This document shows, one piece after another, positions 25,754-34,254 of a stretch of DNA of 42,116 nt (positions within the stretch are counted from its first letter, which is position 1; each line of letters starts with the position of its first letter). The notes under the pieces were generated by a model that was not told where the DNA came from, did not search any database, and worked only from the letters and a program-made list of their open reading frames with translations. A program made the translations under genes and the position numbers. Source of the DNA: Symbiobacterium thermophilum. Its GTDB lineage: Bacteria; Bacillota; Sulfobacillia; UBA995. The stretch spans positions 1 to 42,116 of the forward strand of contig DYFO01000016.1 in assembly GCA_020725145.1 (NCBI GenBank), written 5' to 3'.

Positions 25754-26725
25754 GTGGTGGCCGCGGTCTTCTGGCTGTTCGTGGACGGGATGGGCCTTGG
25801 CGATCCCGACCCGGAAGTGAACCCCCTCGTGGACCGACGGCTGCGGTGGCTGCCGGCGGTCGCGGGCGGGAGACTGGCGGCCGGGGGGTGGATGCCGGCG
25901 ATTCGGCATCGTGTCCGGGTGCCGGGAGGAACGGTCGAAGCGGCCATGGTGGCCCTGGATGCCTGTCTTGGGGTTGGCGGGTTGCCGCAAAGCGCGACCG
26001 GCCAGGCGGCGCTGTTCACCGGCGAGAACGCCCCCGGCCTGGTGGGCAGACACGTCAACGCCTTCCCCGCGGGACCGCTCAAGGATCTGATCATGCGCCA
26101 GAGCGTGTTCCGGCGGGCGGCGGCGGCCGGGCGGCGGGTGACCTTCGTGAACGCCTTCAGCCCGGAGTATTTCGCGCTGGTCGAGGCGGGGAAGCTCAGG
26201 CATTCCGCCAGCACGCTGGCCATGCTGGCGGCCGGGGTCGGACTTCGGGATCTTGAAGCGCTACGGGGCGGTGAGGCGGTCTACCAGGACATCACCAACT
26301 GCCTGCTCGTGGAACGCGGACACCGCCTGCCCCTGGCCGACCCCGAAGCGGCGGGGCGTGTGGCCTCGAGGGTTGCGTCGCGGTACGACCTCGCGCTCTT
26401 TGAGTACTTCCAGACGGATGTGGCCGGACACCGTGGCGATCTTGAGGAGGCGCGCCGCGTGGTCCGGGTGCTGGACGGGTTCGTCGGGGGTTTGCTGGCA
26501 TCATGCGACCTCGCGGGCCGGTTGCTGGTCATCGCCTCCGATCATGGTAACGTGGAGAACCTGAAGGTCAAGACGCACACCGGCAACCCGGTGCCGGCCA
26601 TCTTCGTGGGCCCGGGGGCGGCCGCGGTGGCCGACGGCTTGTCCGCCATCACCGACCTCGCCCCCGCCATCCTGCGCTACCTGGGGGTAGATGTTGCTGC
26701 GGGCGCACACCCTCAAGACGCTTGA
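25754..26725 (+). CDS. Phosphoglycerate mutase/alkaline phosphatase-like metalloenzyme
   Basis: This 323-residue protein has the metal and nucleophile pattern of the alkaline-phosphatase superfamily as used by cofactor-independent phosphoglycerate mutases: FVDGMG, a Ser/Thr nucleophile region in QSATGQAALFTGEN, then TDVAGHRGD, ASDHGN and HTGNPVPAIFVGP. It is much shorter than true GpmI (about 510), so it is not a standard glycolytic mutase. A phosphatase, phosphonatase or mutase on another substrate is possible. GTG 25754 or 25757 follows AAGGGG and begins 2-5 bases after polX. The 3' end overlaps mutS2 by 35 bases, so all are probably translated together. Confidence 0.85.
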   Translation: MVAAVFWLFVDGMGLGDPDPEVNPLVDRRLRWLPAVAGGRLAAGGWMPAIRHRVRVPGGTVEAAMVALDACLGVGGLPQSATGQAALFTGENAPGLVGRHVNAFPAGPLKDLIMRQSVFRRAAAAGRRVTFVNAFSPEYFALVEAGKLRHSASTLAMLAAGVGLRDLEALRGGEAVYQDITNCLLVERGHRLPLADPEAAGRVASRVASRYDLALFEYFQTDVAGHRGDLEEARRVVRVLDGFVGGLLASCDLAGRLLVIASDHGNVENLKVKTHTGNPVPAIFVGPGAAAVADGLSAITDLAPAILRYLGVDVAAGAHPQDA

Positions 26726-29090
26726 GTTCGAGCAAGTACGGGAGCTGCTGGCCCGCCGGGCCGCCTGCTCGCTGGGGGCAAGGCGCTGCCGTGAGCTTAC
26801 GGTGGCCGCCACGCGCGAGGAGGTGACGCGACGGCAGGTAGAGACGGCCGAGGGGCGGGTCCTTCTCGAGCGGGGACTTGAACCCCCCTTCGGCGGCGTG
26901 AGCGACGTCGGGGAAGCGGTGTCCCGGGCTGCCCGGGGCGGGCGCCTCGGCGCCGGGGAGTTGCTCGACGTGGCCGACACCGTGGAGGGAGGGGCCCGTC
27001 TGCGCAGGTTCCTGCAGCAGCACCACGAGCTTACACCACAGCTTGCGGCCTTGGCCGATTACCGCCCTCCCGCGGAACTCGCGGCGGCCATTCGGCGCTG
27101 CGTGAACGATCGCGGGGAGTTGGTAGACGACGCCAGCCCGGCCCTCGGCAAGATCCGGCGGCGGCTGCGAGTCGCCCACGACCGCGTGCGCTCGACCCTT
27201 GAGCAGCTTCTGCGATCGCCCCAGACCCAGCGCTACCTTCAGGAGCCCATCGTCACGGTGCGCCAGAACCGGTACGTGGTACCGGTCAGGTACGAGTTCC
27301 GCCAGCAGGTGCCGGGAGTGGTGCACGATCAGTCCGCGAGCGGAGCCACGCTGTTCGTGGAGCCGCTCGAGGTGCTCGAACTCGGCAACGAGGTTCGGCG
27401 GCTACAAGCCGAGGAGCGCGACGAGGTAGATCGTATCCTCCTGGAACTGAGCGCGAGGGTGGGCGAGCGAGCCCCCGATCTCGAGCGTCTGCTGGATGCG
27501 GTGGGCCATCTGGATCATGTCTTCGCCCGCGCCCGCCTGGCCAAGGACCAGGACGCGAGCCGGCCGGAGCTGGACGAACACGGCCATCTGGAGCTGCGGG
27601 GAGCCAGGCACCCGCTGCTTGCCCCCCAGTCCCAAGAGGTGGTACCCATCGACGTCGAGCTCGGGCACAAGTTCAGGACGATGGTGATCACCGGACCTAA
27701 CACCGGCGGCAAGACGGTGACCCTCAAGACCGTCGGGCTGCTTTGCCTCATGGCCCAGGCGGGGCTGCAGATTCCGGCCCTGCCCGGAAGCCGGCTCCCG
27801 GTGTACCGTGACGTCTACTGCGACATCGGCGACGAGCAGAGCATCCAGCAGAACCTGTCGACCTTCTCGGCTCATCTGACCAACACCGTCGCGATCCTGC
27901 GCGAGGTAGGGCCGGGTTGCCTCGTACTGCTGGATGAGGTGGGGGCGGGGACCGACCCGACGGAAGGTTCGGTGCTGGCCATGGCGCTGCTTGAGCGCCT
28001 GCAGGAGCTCGGCGCCCACACCATGGCCACCACCCACTACGGTGAACTCAAGCTCTTCGCCCACCAGCGGCCGGGCATGGTGAACGCCTGCGTGGAGTTC
28101 GACCCCGAGACGCTGCGGCCGACCTACCGTTTGCTGATCGGGGTGCCCGGGCGATCGAACGCGCTGGACATCGCCCTTCGCCTCGGGCTCGCCCCCGACC
28201 TCGTGGCGCGGGCGCGACAGCTGCTCTCGCGGGAAGAGACGGCCGTCGACGACCTTCTGCGCAGCGTAGAGCGCGAGCGTGCCGCCCTGGTGGCCGAACG
28301 CTCCAGGCTCGAGCGCGAACTCGGCGAGGTGCGCCGGTTGGCGGCCGACCTGGAGGGACGGCTGGCCGCGGCCGCCGAGCGCGACCGCCGGGTCGCCGAG
28401 AAAGTCCGAGGCGAGGTCCGCCAGATCGTGGCGCAGGCCCGGCGCCAGGCCGAGGCGCTCTTGAAGGAGCTCCGGGAGGCGCGTCGCGAGTCACCGGCAA
28501 TGGGCGAGCGCCGGCGCGTCGAGATCGGCGAGCGGGTGCGGCGGGGGCTGGAAGAGATAGAGTTGAGTCTGGACGGCGAACTGGACGCGTTCGCGCCCAC
28601 ACCGCCGGACGCCGAGGAGCCCGTGGATCCCGGCGACATCAGGCCCGGTGCACGGGTGGTGGTCAGGAGCCTGGGACAGGCCGGTGTGGTGCTTTCCGGC
28701 GATGCGTCGCGCGAGGTGCAGGTGCAGGTGGGGGCGATGAGGGTGGTGGTGCCCGCTTCCGACCTGGCACGGGCACCGGCGGCCGAGGAGGTAGTGCCTT
28801 CAACGGCGGTCGGCCACGACCCCGGGCTGGCGAAGGTGGCGGCGGTGTCGACGGAGATTCACCTCAGGGGCAAGAAGGTGGAAGAGGCCATTTTACTCCT
28901 GGACAAGTACCTGGATGACGCATGTCTGGCCGGGCTGTCGGTGATCCGGGTGGTCCACGGCCGGGGCACCGGCGCGCTGCGGCAGGCGGTGCGTGCCTAC
29001 CTGGAAACCCATCCCCGGGTGGCGCGCTTTTGGCCTGCGGGACGCGAGGAGGGTGGAGAAGGCGCCACCGTTGTGGAACTGACCGGCTAG
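26691..29090 (+). CDS. mutS2: MutS2 ATPase/endonuclease (RqcU-like)
   Basis: The 799 residues comprise the MutS core and lever/clamp, then the ATPase (Walker A GPNTGGKT 335-342; STFSAHLTN; LLDEVGAGTDPTEGS). A long coiled coil follows (about 515-625), then a KOW-like segment and the C-terminal Smr domain (about 720-799, IHLRGK and HGRGTG). It lacks the mismatch-recognition domain, so it is not a mismatch repair MutS. In Bacillota MutS2 splits collided ribosomes, and it has also been linked to recombination control. ATG 26691 overlaps the preceding gene; TTG 26694 is also possible. The stop codon shares CTAG with the convergent penicillin-binding protein. Confidence 0.96.
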   Translation: MLLRAHTLKTLEFEQVRELLARRAACSLGARRCRELTVAATREEVTRRQVETAEGRVLLERGLEPPFGGVSDVGEAVSRAARGGRLGAGELLDVADTVEGGARLRRFLQQHHELTPQLAALADYRPPAELAAAIRRCVNDRGELVDDASPALGKIRRRLRVAHDRVRSTLEQLLRSPQTQRYLQEPIVTVRQNRYVVPVRYEFRQQVPGVVHDQSASGATLFVEPLEVLELGNEVRRLQAEERDEVDRILLELSARVGERAPDLERLLDAVGHLDHVFARARLAKDQDASRPELDEHGHLELRGARHPLLAPQSQEVVPIDVELGHKFRTMVITGPNTGGKTVTLKTVGLLCLMAQAGLQIPALPGSRLPVYRDVYCDIGDEQSIQQNLSTFSAHLTNTVAILREVGPGCLVLLDEVGAGTDPTEGSVLAMALLERLQELGAHTMATTHYGELKLFAHQRPGMVNACVEFDPETLRPTYRLLIGVPGRSNALDIALRLGLAPDLVARARQLLSREETAVDDLLRSVERERAALVAERSRLERELGEVRRLAADLEGRLAAAAERDRRVAEKVRGEVRQIVAQARRQAEALLKELREARRESPAMGERRRVEIGERVRRGLEEIELSLDGELDAFAPTPPDAEEPVDPGDIRPGARVVVRSLGQAGVVLSGDASREVQVQVGAMRVVVPASDLARAPAAEEVVPSTAVGHDPGLAKVAAVSTEIHLRGKKVEEAILLLDKYLDDACLAGLSVIRVVHGRGTGALRQAVRAYLETHPRVARFWPAGREEGGEGATVVELTG

Positions 29091-31720
29091 TGGCCGCCCG
29101 TGCCCGGTTGCGGGGCGGGACGCACGATCAGGCGACCGGTCATGTTCTCCCAGCCTGTCCCGGCGTACACCGCGGAGTGGAAGGGGAAAGTCCCTTCGCG
29201 GTCGGCGATGAACTCCACCGTAACCGGCCGTTTGGCCAGCATGATCACGTGGATGTCGAAGGCGGGCAGCGAGAAGCCGTGGTTCACATCGGTGGCCTCC
29301 AGGCGCAGCACCACGCGGTCGCCGAAGTTCACCACGATCTCTGCGGGGGAAAACTCCCATCGCCAGGCGGACACGGCGATGTTGCGGACCGGTCCCACGT
29401 AGGGAGGCTTTCCGGGGTCCTGCGGGCCGTGGAGCCGGCACGGCTCGTGGGGTGGCTCGAGATGGGCATCGGCCGGAATGTAGCTGACCAGTCGGTTCAG
29501 CTTGGAGTGCACGGTGGTGTAGGGCACCCAGGGTTCCTGGCGTCGGATGGCCACCCGGGTAACCGGATTGGGGCAGGAGGCGGTGGCCAGCGCGTTGGGG
29601 TTGTCGCCGCAGACGGTCACCAGGGTGTGCACGTCGCAGCTTGTGCGCGGCTCTGTTCCCTTGACGAAGACCTCGGTTCGCAGTTCGGCCGACGGGCAGT
29701 GAGGACCGGGGAGCTTTCCCGAGCGCGTGCAGACCTCCACGTCCACGATGTTGCGAGGTCGCGGGAACTCCGACGGCGGGACGTCGCGCAGGGCCACCAT
29801 GGCCACGTCCCGCCAGATGGGCGCGGGGTAGGTGCTGCCCCATACCCGGTTCATGGGCTTGGGCTGGTCGAAGCCCATCCACACCGCTCCCACGAACTCG
29901 GGGGTGTAACCGACCCACCAGGCGTCCACGTCGTCGCTGGTGGTTCCGGTCTTTCCGGCGACCTGCCGGCCATCGGGCAGCCGGGCCGGGGTGCCGGTGC
30001 CCCACTGCACGGTGGACATGAGCATGCTGTTCATCAGGTAGGCGGTTTCCTCGCGGATCACCACCTCGCGCACCGGCCGGTTGTCCTCCACCACGTTGCC
30101 ATGACGGTCCTCGACCCTGAGGATGGCCAGAGGCTTGATACGGTAACCGCCGTTGGCGAAGACGGCGAAAGCGCGGGCCATATCCAGGACGGTTGCCCCC
30201 CGCGTCAATGCCCCGAGGGCCAGCGACAGCGTGTAGTCGCTGTTGCCGCGCGCGTCCCGCGTTACCAGGCTCTCGATCCCGAGGCGCTGGGCGTACTCGA
30301 ATCCCGTGCGTATTCCCACCTGCTGGAGCACCTTGACCGCCATGGTGTTGATGGAAAGGGCAAGCCCCTCGCGGTAGGGAGTCAGCCCTCGGTACAGGCG
30401 GTTGTAGTTCTCAAAGGTCCACTCGGTCCCGTCGACCAGCGTGTAGGTGGCCGGCCAGTCATCTACCACCGTGGCCGGGCTGTGGCCCAGCTCCAAGGCG
30501 GCAACGTAGGCGGTCAGGGGCTTGAAGGCCGAGCCCGTCTGGCGGTAAGCCTGCCAGGCCCGGTTTAGCTTCAGCGCCTCACCGTGGGCGCGCCCTCCCA
30601 CCATGGCCAGGATGTGTCCCGTGCGGGGATCCATGAAGACCGCTCCCACTTCCGGCTGCACGATGCTCTCGCCGGTTTGGGGGTCGGTCTGGCCCAGCGG
30701 GAAGGGCTTGTCAAGATGCCTGCGCACCGCTTCCTCGGCCGCATCCTGGATCTCCGGAACCAGGGTGGTGAACACCCTCAGCCCCTCGCGGTAGACGCGG
30801 GACGGCCCGTACCTCTCAAGGAGCTGGTGTACGACGTAGTCCACGAACCAGGGGTGGGGGTAGTCGACGGGCTTGCGCAGCCCGGCCAGCACCATCGGCT
30901 CCTCACGCGCCTGGCGCACCTGTTCGGCGGTGAGGAAACCGTGGGTGCCCATCGCTTCCAGCACGAGGTTGCGTCGGCGGAGGCCGTTTTCGAAGTTGAC
31001 GTAGGGCGAATATAGGCCCGGAGCCCGAGCGATGGCCGCCAGCAGCGCCCCTTCGGCCACCGTGAGCTGGCCCACATCCTTGCCGAAGTACACCTGCGCG
31101 GCCGCCTGCACACCATAGGCATTGTGCCCGAAGAATATCTGGTTCAGGTACATCTCGAGGATCTCGTGCTTGGTGTAGGCGCGTTCCAGTTGCAGGGCGA
31201 GGAAGACCTCCTGAACCTTGCGCTTGTAGGTGCGGTCGAGGGTCAACCAGGCGTTCCTGGCCAGCTGCTGGGTGATGGTGCTGGCGCCCTCGCTGATGGT
31301 TCCGCCGGTAAGGTTCACGTAAGCCGCCCGCAGGATGCCCTTGAAATCAAGCCCGGGGTGGTCGAAGAAGCGGTGGTCCTCGATGGCCACGAAGGCGTCG
31401 ACGACGTGGTCGGGGATCTCCTTCAGGCTCACCGGCACGCGATGCTCCCCGCCATGGAGCTGCGTGATGAGCTGGCCCGAGGCGTCGTAGAGGAAGGAAC
31501 TCTCGCTGTTGCGGGGCTCCAGGCTGGTCAAGACGGGCAGATCGCGGTAGGCTTCCAGGGCGAAGCGACCGCCTACCACCGCCACGGTGGCCACGCATGC
31601 CAAAAACACGGCCGCGAACAGCCCGAACACGAGCCGCCCCAGGCGCAGACGCAGGCGTCGGGGCCTGCCCTTGGCGGCGCTGCCGCCCGCCGCCCGGGCG
31701 GTTACCGACCTTGGTGACAA
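29087..31720 (-). CDS. Class A penicillin-binding protein (PBP1A type) with C-terminal cupredoxin-like domain
   Basis: This 877-residue murein synthase has one membrane anchor (about 29-52). A GT51 transglycosylase follows (EDHRFFDHPGLDFKGI, catalytic E114; GASTITQQLARN). The transpeptidase has S397-K400 (SAFK), S456-N458 (SIN) and KTG 590-592. It should polymerise and cross-link peptidoglycan. After the Cys-bearing tail usual for such PBPs (C664, C675, C695), residues 779-868 form a domain like the CuA domain of cytochrome oxidase subunit II (NIAVSAWRWEFSPAEIVV, DVNHGFSL). Only H814 and M860 of the copper ligands remain. The start is TTG 31720 after AGGGGGG. It has a good promoter of its own. 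Confidence 0.92.
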   Translation of the reverse strand: MSPRSVTARAAGGSAAKGRPRRLRLRLGRLVFGLFAAVFLACVATVAVVGGRFALEAYRDLPVLTSLEPRNSESSFLYDASGQLITQLHGGEHRVPVSLKEIPDHVVDAFVAIEDHRFFDHPGLDFKGILRAAYVNLTGGTISEGASTITQQLARNAWLTLDRTYKRKVQEVFLALQLERAYTKHEILEMYLNQIFFGHNAYGVQAAAQVYFGKDVGQLTVAEGALLAAIARAPGLYSPYVNFENGLRRRNLVLEAMGTHGFLTAEQVRQAREEPMVLAGLRKPVDYPHPWFVDYVVHQLLERYGPSRVYREGLRVFTTLVPEIQDAAEEAVRRHLDKPFPLGQTDPQTGESIVQPEVGAVFMDPRTGHILAMVGGRAHGEALKLNRAWQAYRQTGSAFKPLTAYVAALELGHSPATVVDDWPATYTLVDGTEWTFENYNRLYRGLTPYREGLALSINTMAVKVLQQVGIRTGFEYAQRLGIESLVTRDARGNSDYTLSLALGALTRGATVLDMARAFAVFANGGYRIKPLAILRVEDRHGNVVEDNRPVREVVIREETAYLMNSMLMSTVQWGTGTPARLPDGRQVAGKTGTTSDDVDAWWVGYTPEFVGAVWMGFDQPKPMNRVWGSTYPAPIWRDVAMVALRDVPPSEFPRPRNIVDVEVCTRSGKLPGPHCPSAELRTEVFVKGTEPRTSCDVHTLVTVCGDNPNALATASCPNPVTRVAIRRQEPWVPYTTVHSKLNRLVSYIPADAHLEPPHEPCRLHGPQDPGKPPYVGPVRNIAVSAWRWEFSPAEIVVNFGDRVVLRLEATDVNHGFSLPAFDIHVIMLAKRPVTVEFIADREGTFPFHSAVYAGTGWENMTGRLIVRPAPQPGTGGH

Positions 31721-31752
31721 TCAGGGCCCCCCCTGCCGTGGATGGCTGCTTC

Positions 31753-31782
31753 ATTCTAACCGAAGGGGGCGTTTTCTGTCAA
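31753..31782 (-). promoter_or_regulatory. Promoter of the penicillin-binding protein gene
   Basis: On the minus strand, TTGACA (31782-31777) and TAGAAT (31758-31753) are spaced by 18 bases, about 32 bases before the TTG start. No matching plus-strand promoter for the Ldh2 gene is obvious in the same divergent region. Confidence 0.82.
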
Positions 31783-31916
31783 ACGGGTTCGGGTCCTCCC
31801 AAGCAAACATCCCAGCTAAAGAGCAGTTCGCCTGTGCAACCCGCCGCGGCTGCGTGCTCTTGCGCAGGAATCGGCCTGTCGCGGCGGGAAAAGGCTCCGG
31901 TGCGGGAGGCGGTCGG

Positions 31917-32957
31917 ATGTACGTGAGGGTAGATGCCGGGGAGCTGCGGGCGTTGGCCACCCGCATCCTGGCGCGGACGGGCTTGCCCGACGGCGATGCC
32001 CAGGTGGCCGCCGACGTGCTGGTCAGCGCGGACATGCGTGGCATCGAGTCGCACGGAGTGTCCCGACTGCACTCTTACTACCTTGAACGCCTGCGTCGTG
32101 GCCTCATAAACCCCCTTCCCAAGGTCCGCCCGGTACGCCGAAGTGGAGCGGTGGTGGTGCTGGACGGTGACAACGGCCTCGGGCCGGTGGTGGCCTACCG
32201 TTCAATGGAGACATGTCTTGAGCTGGCGCGGGAGCACGGGCTGGCACTTGCGCTGACGCGCTCGAGCAACCACTTCGGCATCGCCGCCTACTACGCGTTG
32301 ATGGCGGCGGCGGAAGGCATGGTCGGGCTGTGCCTCACCAACACCCAGCCCCTGGTGATACCCACTTTCGGCCGGCGGCGCCTGCTCGGAACCAACCCCA
32401 TTTGCCTTGCGGTACCGGCCGGCCGCCACCCTCCCTTCGTTCTGGACATGGCCACCAGCGTGGTGCCCATTGGTCGGGTGGAGGTGCACGCCCGCCGGGG
32501 CAGGGCCGTTCCGCGGGCGTGGGGAGCCGATGCCGACGGCCGCCCCACCTCCGACCCCGACCGCATCCTCCGGGGAGGCGGTCTTTTCCCGCTGGGAGGC
32601 ACGGAGAGGACGTCAGGCTACAAGGGGTACGGGTTGGCCGCGGCGGTGGACCTGCTGGCCGGGGTGCTATCGGGGTCGGCCTACCTTGACGAGGTGAAAG
32701 GACCGGGCCATCCCGAACCCTGCGGCGTCGGCCACCTTTTCGGGGCGCTGCGTCTTGACCTGCTCGGTGACCCCGAGGTGCTCAGGGATCGCGTCGATCG
32801 GTTCATCGACCGGCTGCACGCTTGCCCGCCGCAACCCGGCCGGAAGGGAGTGCTGGTGGCCGGCGAGAAAGAGCTCTTGCACGAGCGGGATGCCCTTGCG
32901 CACGGCGTGCGGGTGCGCCGGGAAGTGCTGGCCCGCCTGCGGGCAGAGGAGGGATGA
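31917..32957 (+). CDS. Ldh2-family NAD(P)H-dependent oxidoreductase
   Basis: This 346-residue protein belongs to the malate/L-lactate/sulfolactate/ureidoglycolate dehydrogenase group. Landmarks are SADMRGIESHGVSRL, SSNHFGIAAYYA (catalytic His), GTNPICLAVPAG, DMATSVV and TSGYKGYGLA. The family reduces 2-keto acids or cyclic imines with a non-Rossmann fold. ATG 31917 is chosen for GGGAGG seven bases upstream and the family N-terminus; the frame is open back to 31587 without meaning. It starts a tight operon, one base ahead of the aminotransferase, so its product may be a keto or imino acid handled by that enzyme. The substrate is unknown. Confidence 0.88.
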   Translation: MYVRVDAGELRALATRILARTGLPDGDAQVAADVLVSADMRGIESHGVSRLHSYYLERLRRGLINPLPKVRPVRRSGAVVVLDGDNGLGPVVAYRSMETCLELAREHGLALALTRSSNHFGIAAYYALMAAAEGMVGLCLTNTQPLVIPTFGRRRLLGTNPICLAVPAGRHPPFVLDMATSVVPIGRVEVHARRGRAVPRAWGADADGRPTSDPDRILRGGGLFPLGGTERTSGYKGYGLAAAVDLLAGVLSGSAYLDEVKGPGHPEPCGVGHLFGALRLDLLGDPEVLRDRVDRFIDRLHACPPQPGRKGVLVAGEKELLHERDALAHGVRVRREVLARLRAEEG

Positions 32958-32958
32958 G

Positions 32959-34242
32959 GTGGAGGAGAGGTTGATAGGTCGGGCCTCCGAGGAACGCGTG
33001 GTCCGCGAGTTCGCCGATCACGTGTCGCCCGGTCGTGTTGAGGTGTACCGCCTGCTGGGTTTCGACCGCGTTCCCGGCCGACGCGAAGGCGTCTACCTTT
33101 ACGATCTCTCGGGGAAGCGTTACATCAACTGCCGGTCCAGCGGCGGGGTGTTCAACCTGGGACACCGGCCGCCGCGGGTGGTGGCCGCGCTCCGTCGGGC
33201 GCTTGAGGAGCTGGACATCGGCGACCACATCCTGCTCAGCGAGCAGCGGGCCCGTCTGGCGCGCCGGTTGGCGGAACTGGCCCCCGGAGATATCCGCTAC
33301 ACCCTCTTCACGCCCGGCGGCGGCGAGGCGATAGACGTCGCCCTCAAGCTGGCCCGCGGCTGGACCGGGCGCCCGCGCGTGATCTCGGCGCGGCATGGTT
33401 ACCACGGCCATACCGGCCTGGCGCTTTCGGCTGGTGACGAGCGGTTCAAGCGGCACTTCGAGCCGCTGGCGCCGGGCTTCGAGCAGGTACCTTTCGGCGA
33501 CGCGGACGCCCTGGAGGCGGCGATGGACGACCGCGTGGCGGCGGTGATCTTCGAGACCATCCCGGCCACCGCCGGTATCCTGATTCCTCCGGCCGACTTC
33601 TTCCCCCGGGTCAGAGAGCTGTGCGACCGCTGGGGAGCGGTAATGATCCTGGACGAGGTCCAGGCGGGCCTGGGGAGAACCGGTCGCATGTGGGCCATCG
33701 AGGAGTGGGGGGTGACCCCCGATATCCTGGTGAGCGGCAAGGGGCTAAGCGGAGGCGTCTACCCCCTTTCGGCGGCCATGTACCGCGGGCACCTGGACAC
33801 CTTCTTCCGCCGCCACCCTTTCATCCACCTGAGCTCCTTCGGCGGAGCGGAGCTGGGTTGCGTAGCCGCGCTGGCCATGCTGGAGGAGACGACCTCTCCG
33901 GGGTTCCTGGATCACGTGGAGGCGATGGGCCGCCGCTTTGAGGCCGGCTACGCCCGCCTCAAGGAGGCCCACCCCGATCTGGTAGCCGGGTGGAGGCGGC
34001 GCGGGCTGATGATGGCCTTCGAGCTTGCCGAGGACCGGCTGGGACCCTTCATGACCTACGCCCTCGGGAAGCACGGGGTGCTGGCCATCTTCTCCGACTT
34101 CCGGCCGCGGGCGATGCAGATCATGCCTCCCCTGATCATCACCGCGTCAGAGGTAGACGAGGTGCTGACGGCCATGGACGGCGCGCTGGCGACCGTTCGA
34201 GAGTTGGCGGCCGGTGGTGCCGATCCCCCCTACATCCCGTGA
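32959..34242 (+). CDS. Class III PLP-dependent aminotransferase
   Basis: This 427-residue fold-type I enzyme of the ornithine/acetylornithine/GSA group has DLSGKRYINCRSSGGVFNLGH, a PLP-phosphate loop in TPGGGEAIDVALKLAR, LDEVQAGLGRTG and the Schiff-base lysine in SGKGLSGGVYP. The GTG at 32959 follows GGAGGG with five bases between and is one base after the Ldh2 stop. TTG 32971 is an alternative. The amino donor and acceptor are not evident. Context places it between a keto-acid reductase and a phosphotransferase-like enzyme, suggesting a small-molecule pathway. Confidence 0.93.
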   Translation: MEERLIGRASEERVVREFADHVSPGRVEVYRLLGFDRVPGRREGVYLYDLSGKRYINCRSSGGVFNLGHRPPRVVAALRRALEELDIGDHILLSEQRARLARRLAELAPGDIRYTLFTPGGGEAIDVALKLARGWTGRPRVISARHGYHGHTGLALSAGDERFKRHFEPLAPGFEQVPFGDADALEAAMDDRVAAVIFETIPATAGILIPPADFFPRVRELCDRWGAVMILDEVQAGLGRTGRMWAIEEWGVTPDILVSGKGLSGGVYPLSAAMYRGHLDTFFRRHPFIHLSSFGGAELGCVAALAMLEETTSPGFLDHVEAMGRRFEAGYARLKEAHPDLVAGWRRRGLMMAFELAEDRLGPFMTYALGKHGVLAIFSDFRPRAMQIMPPLIITASEVDEVLTAMDGALATVRELAAGGADPPYIP

Positions 34243-34254
34243 GGTGCGCATGAC

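Noticed and set aside
29087-29390. Cupredoxin part as a separate oxidase subunit gene
   Set aside because: It is in frame with the PBP without a stop, start or ribosome site between them, and there is no membrane anchor or oxidase neighbour.
28922-30568. Long plus-strand open frame (548 codons) across the mutS2/PBP junction
   Set aside because: It overlaps the Smr domain and the PBP catalytic region, both certain. The composition is shadow-like and no motif is seen.
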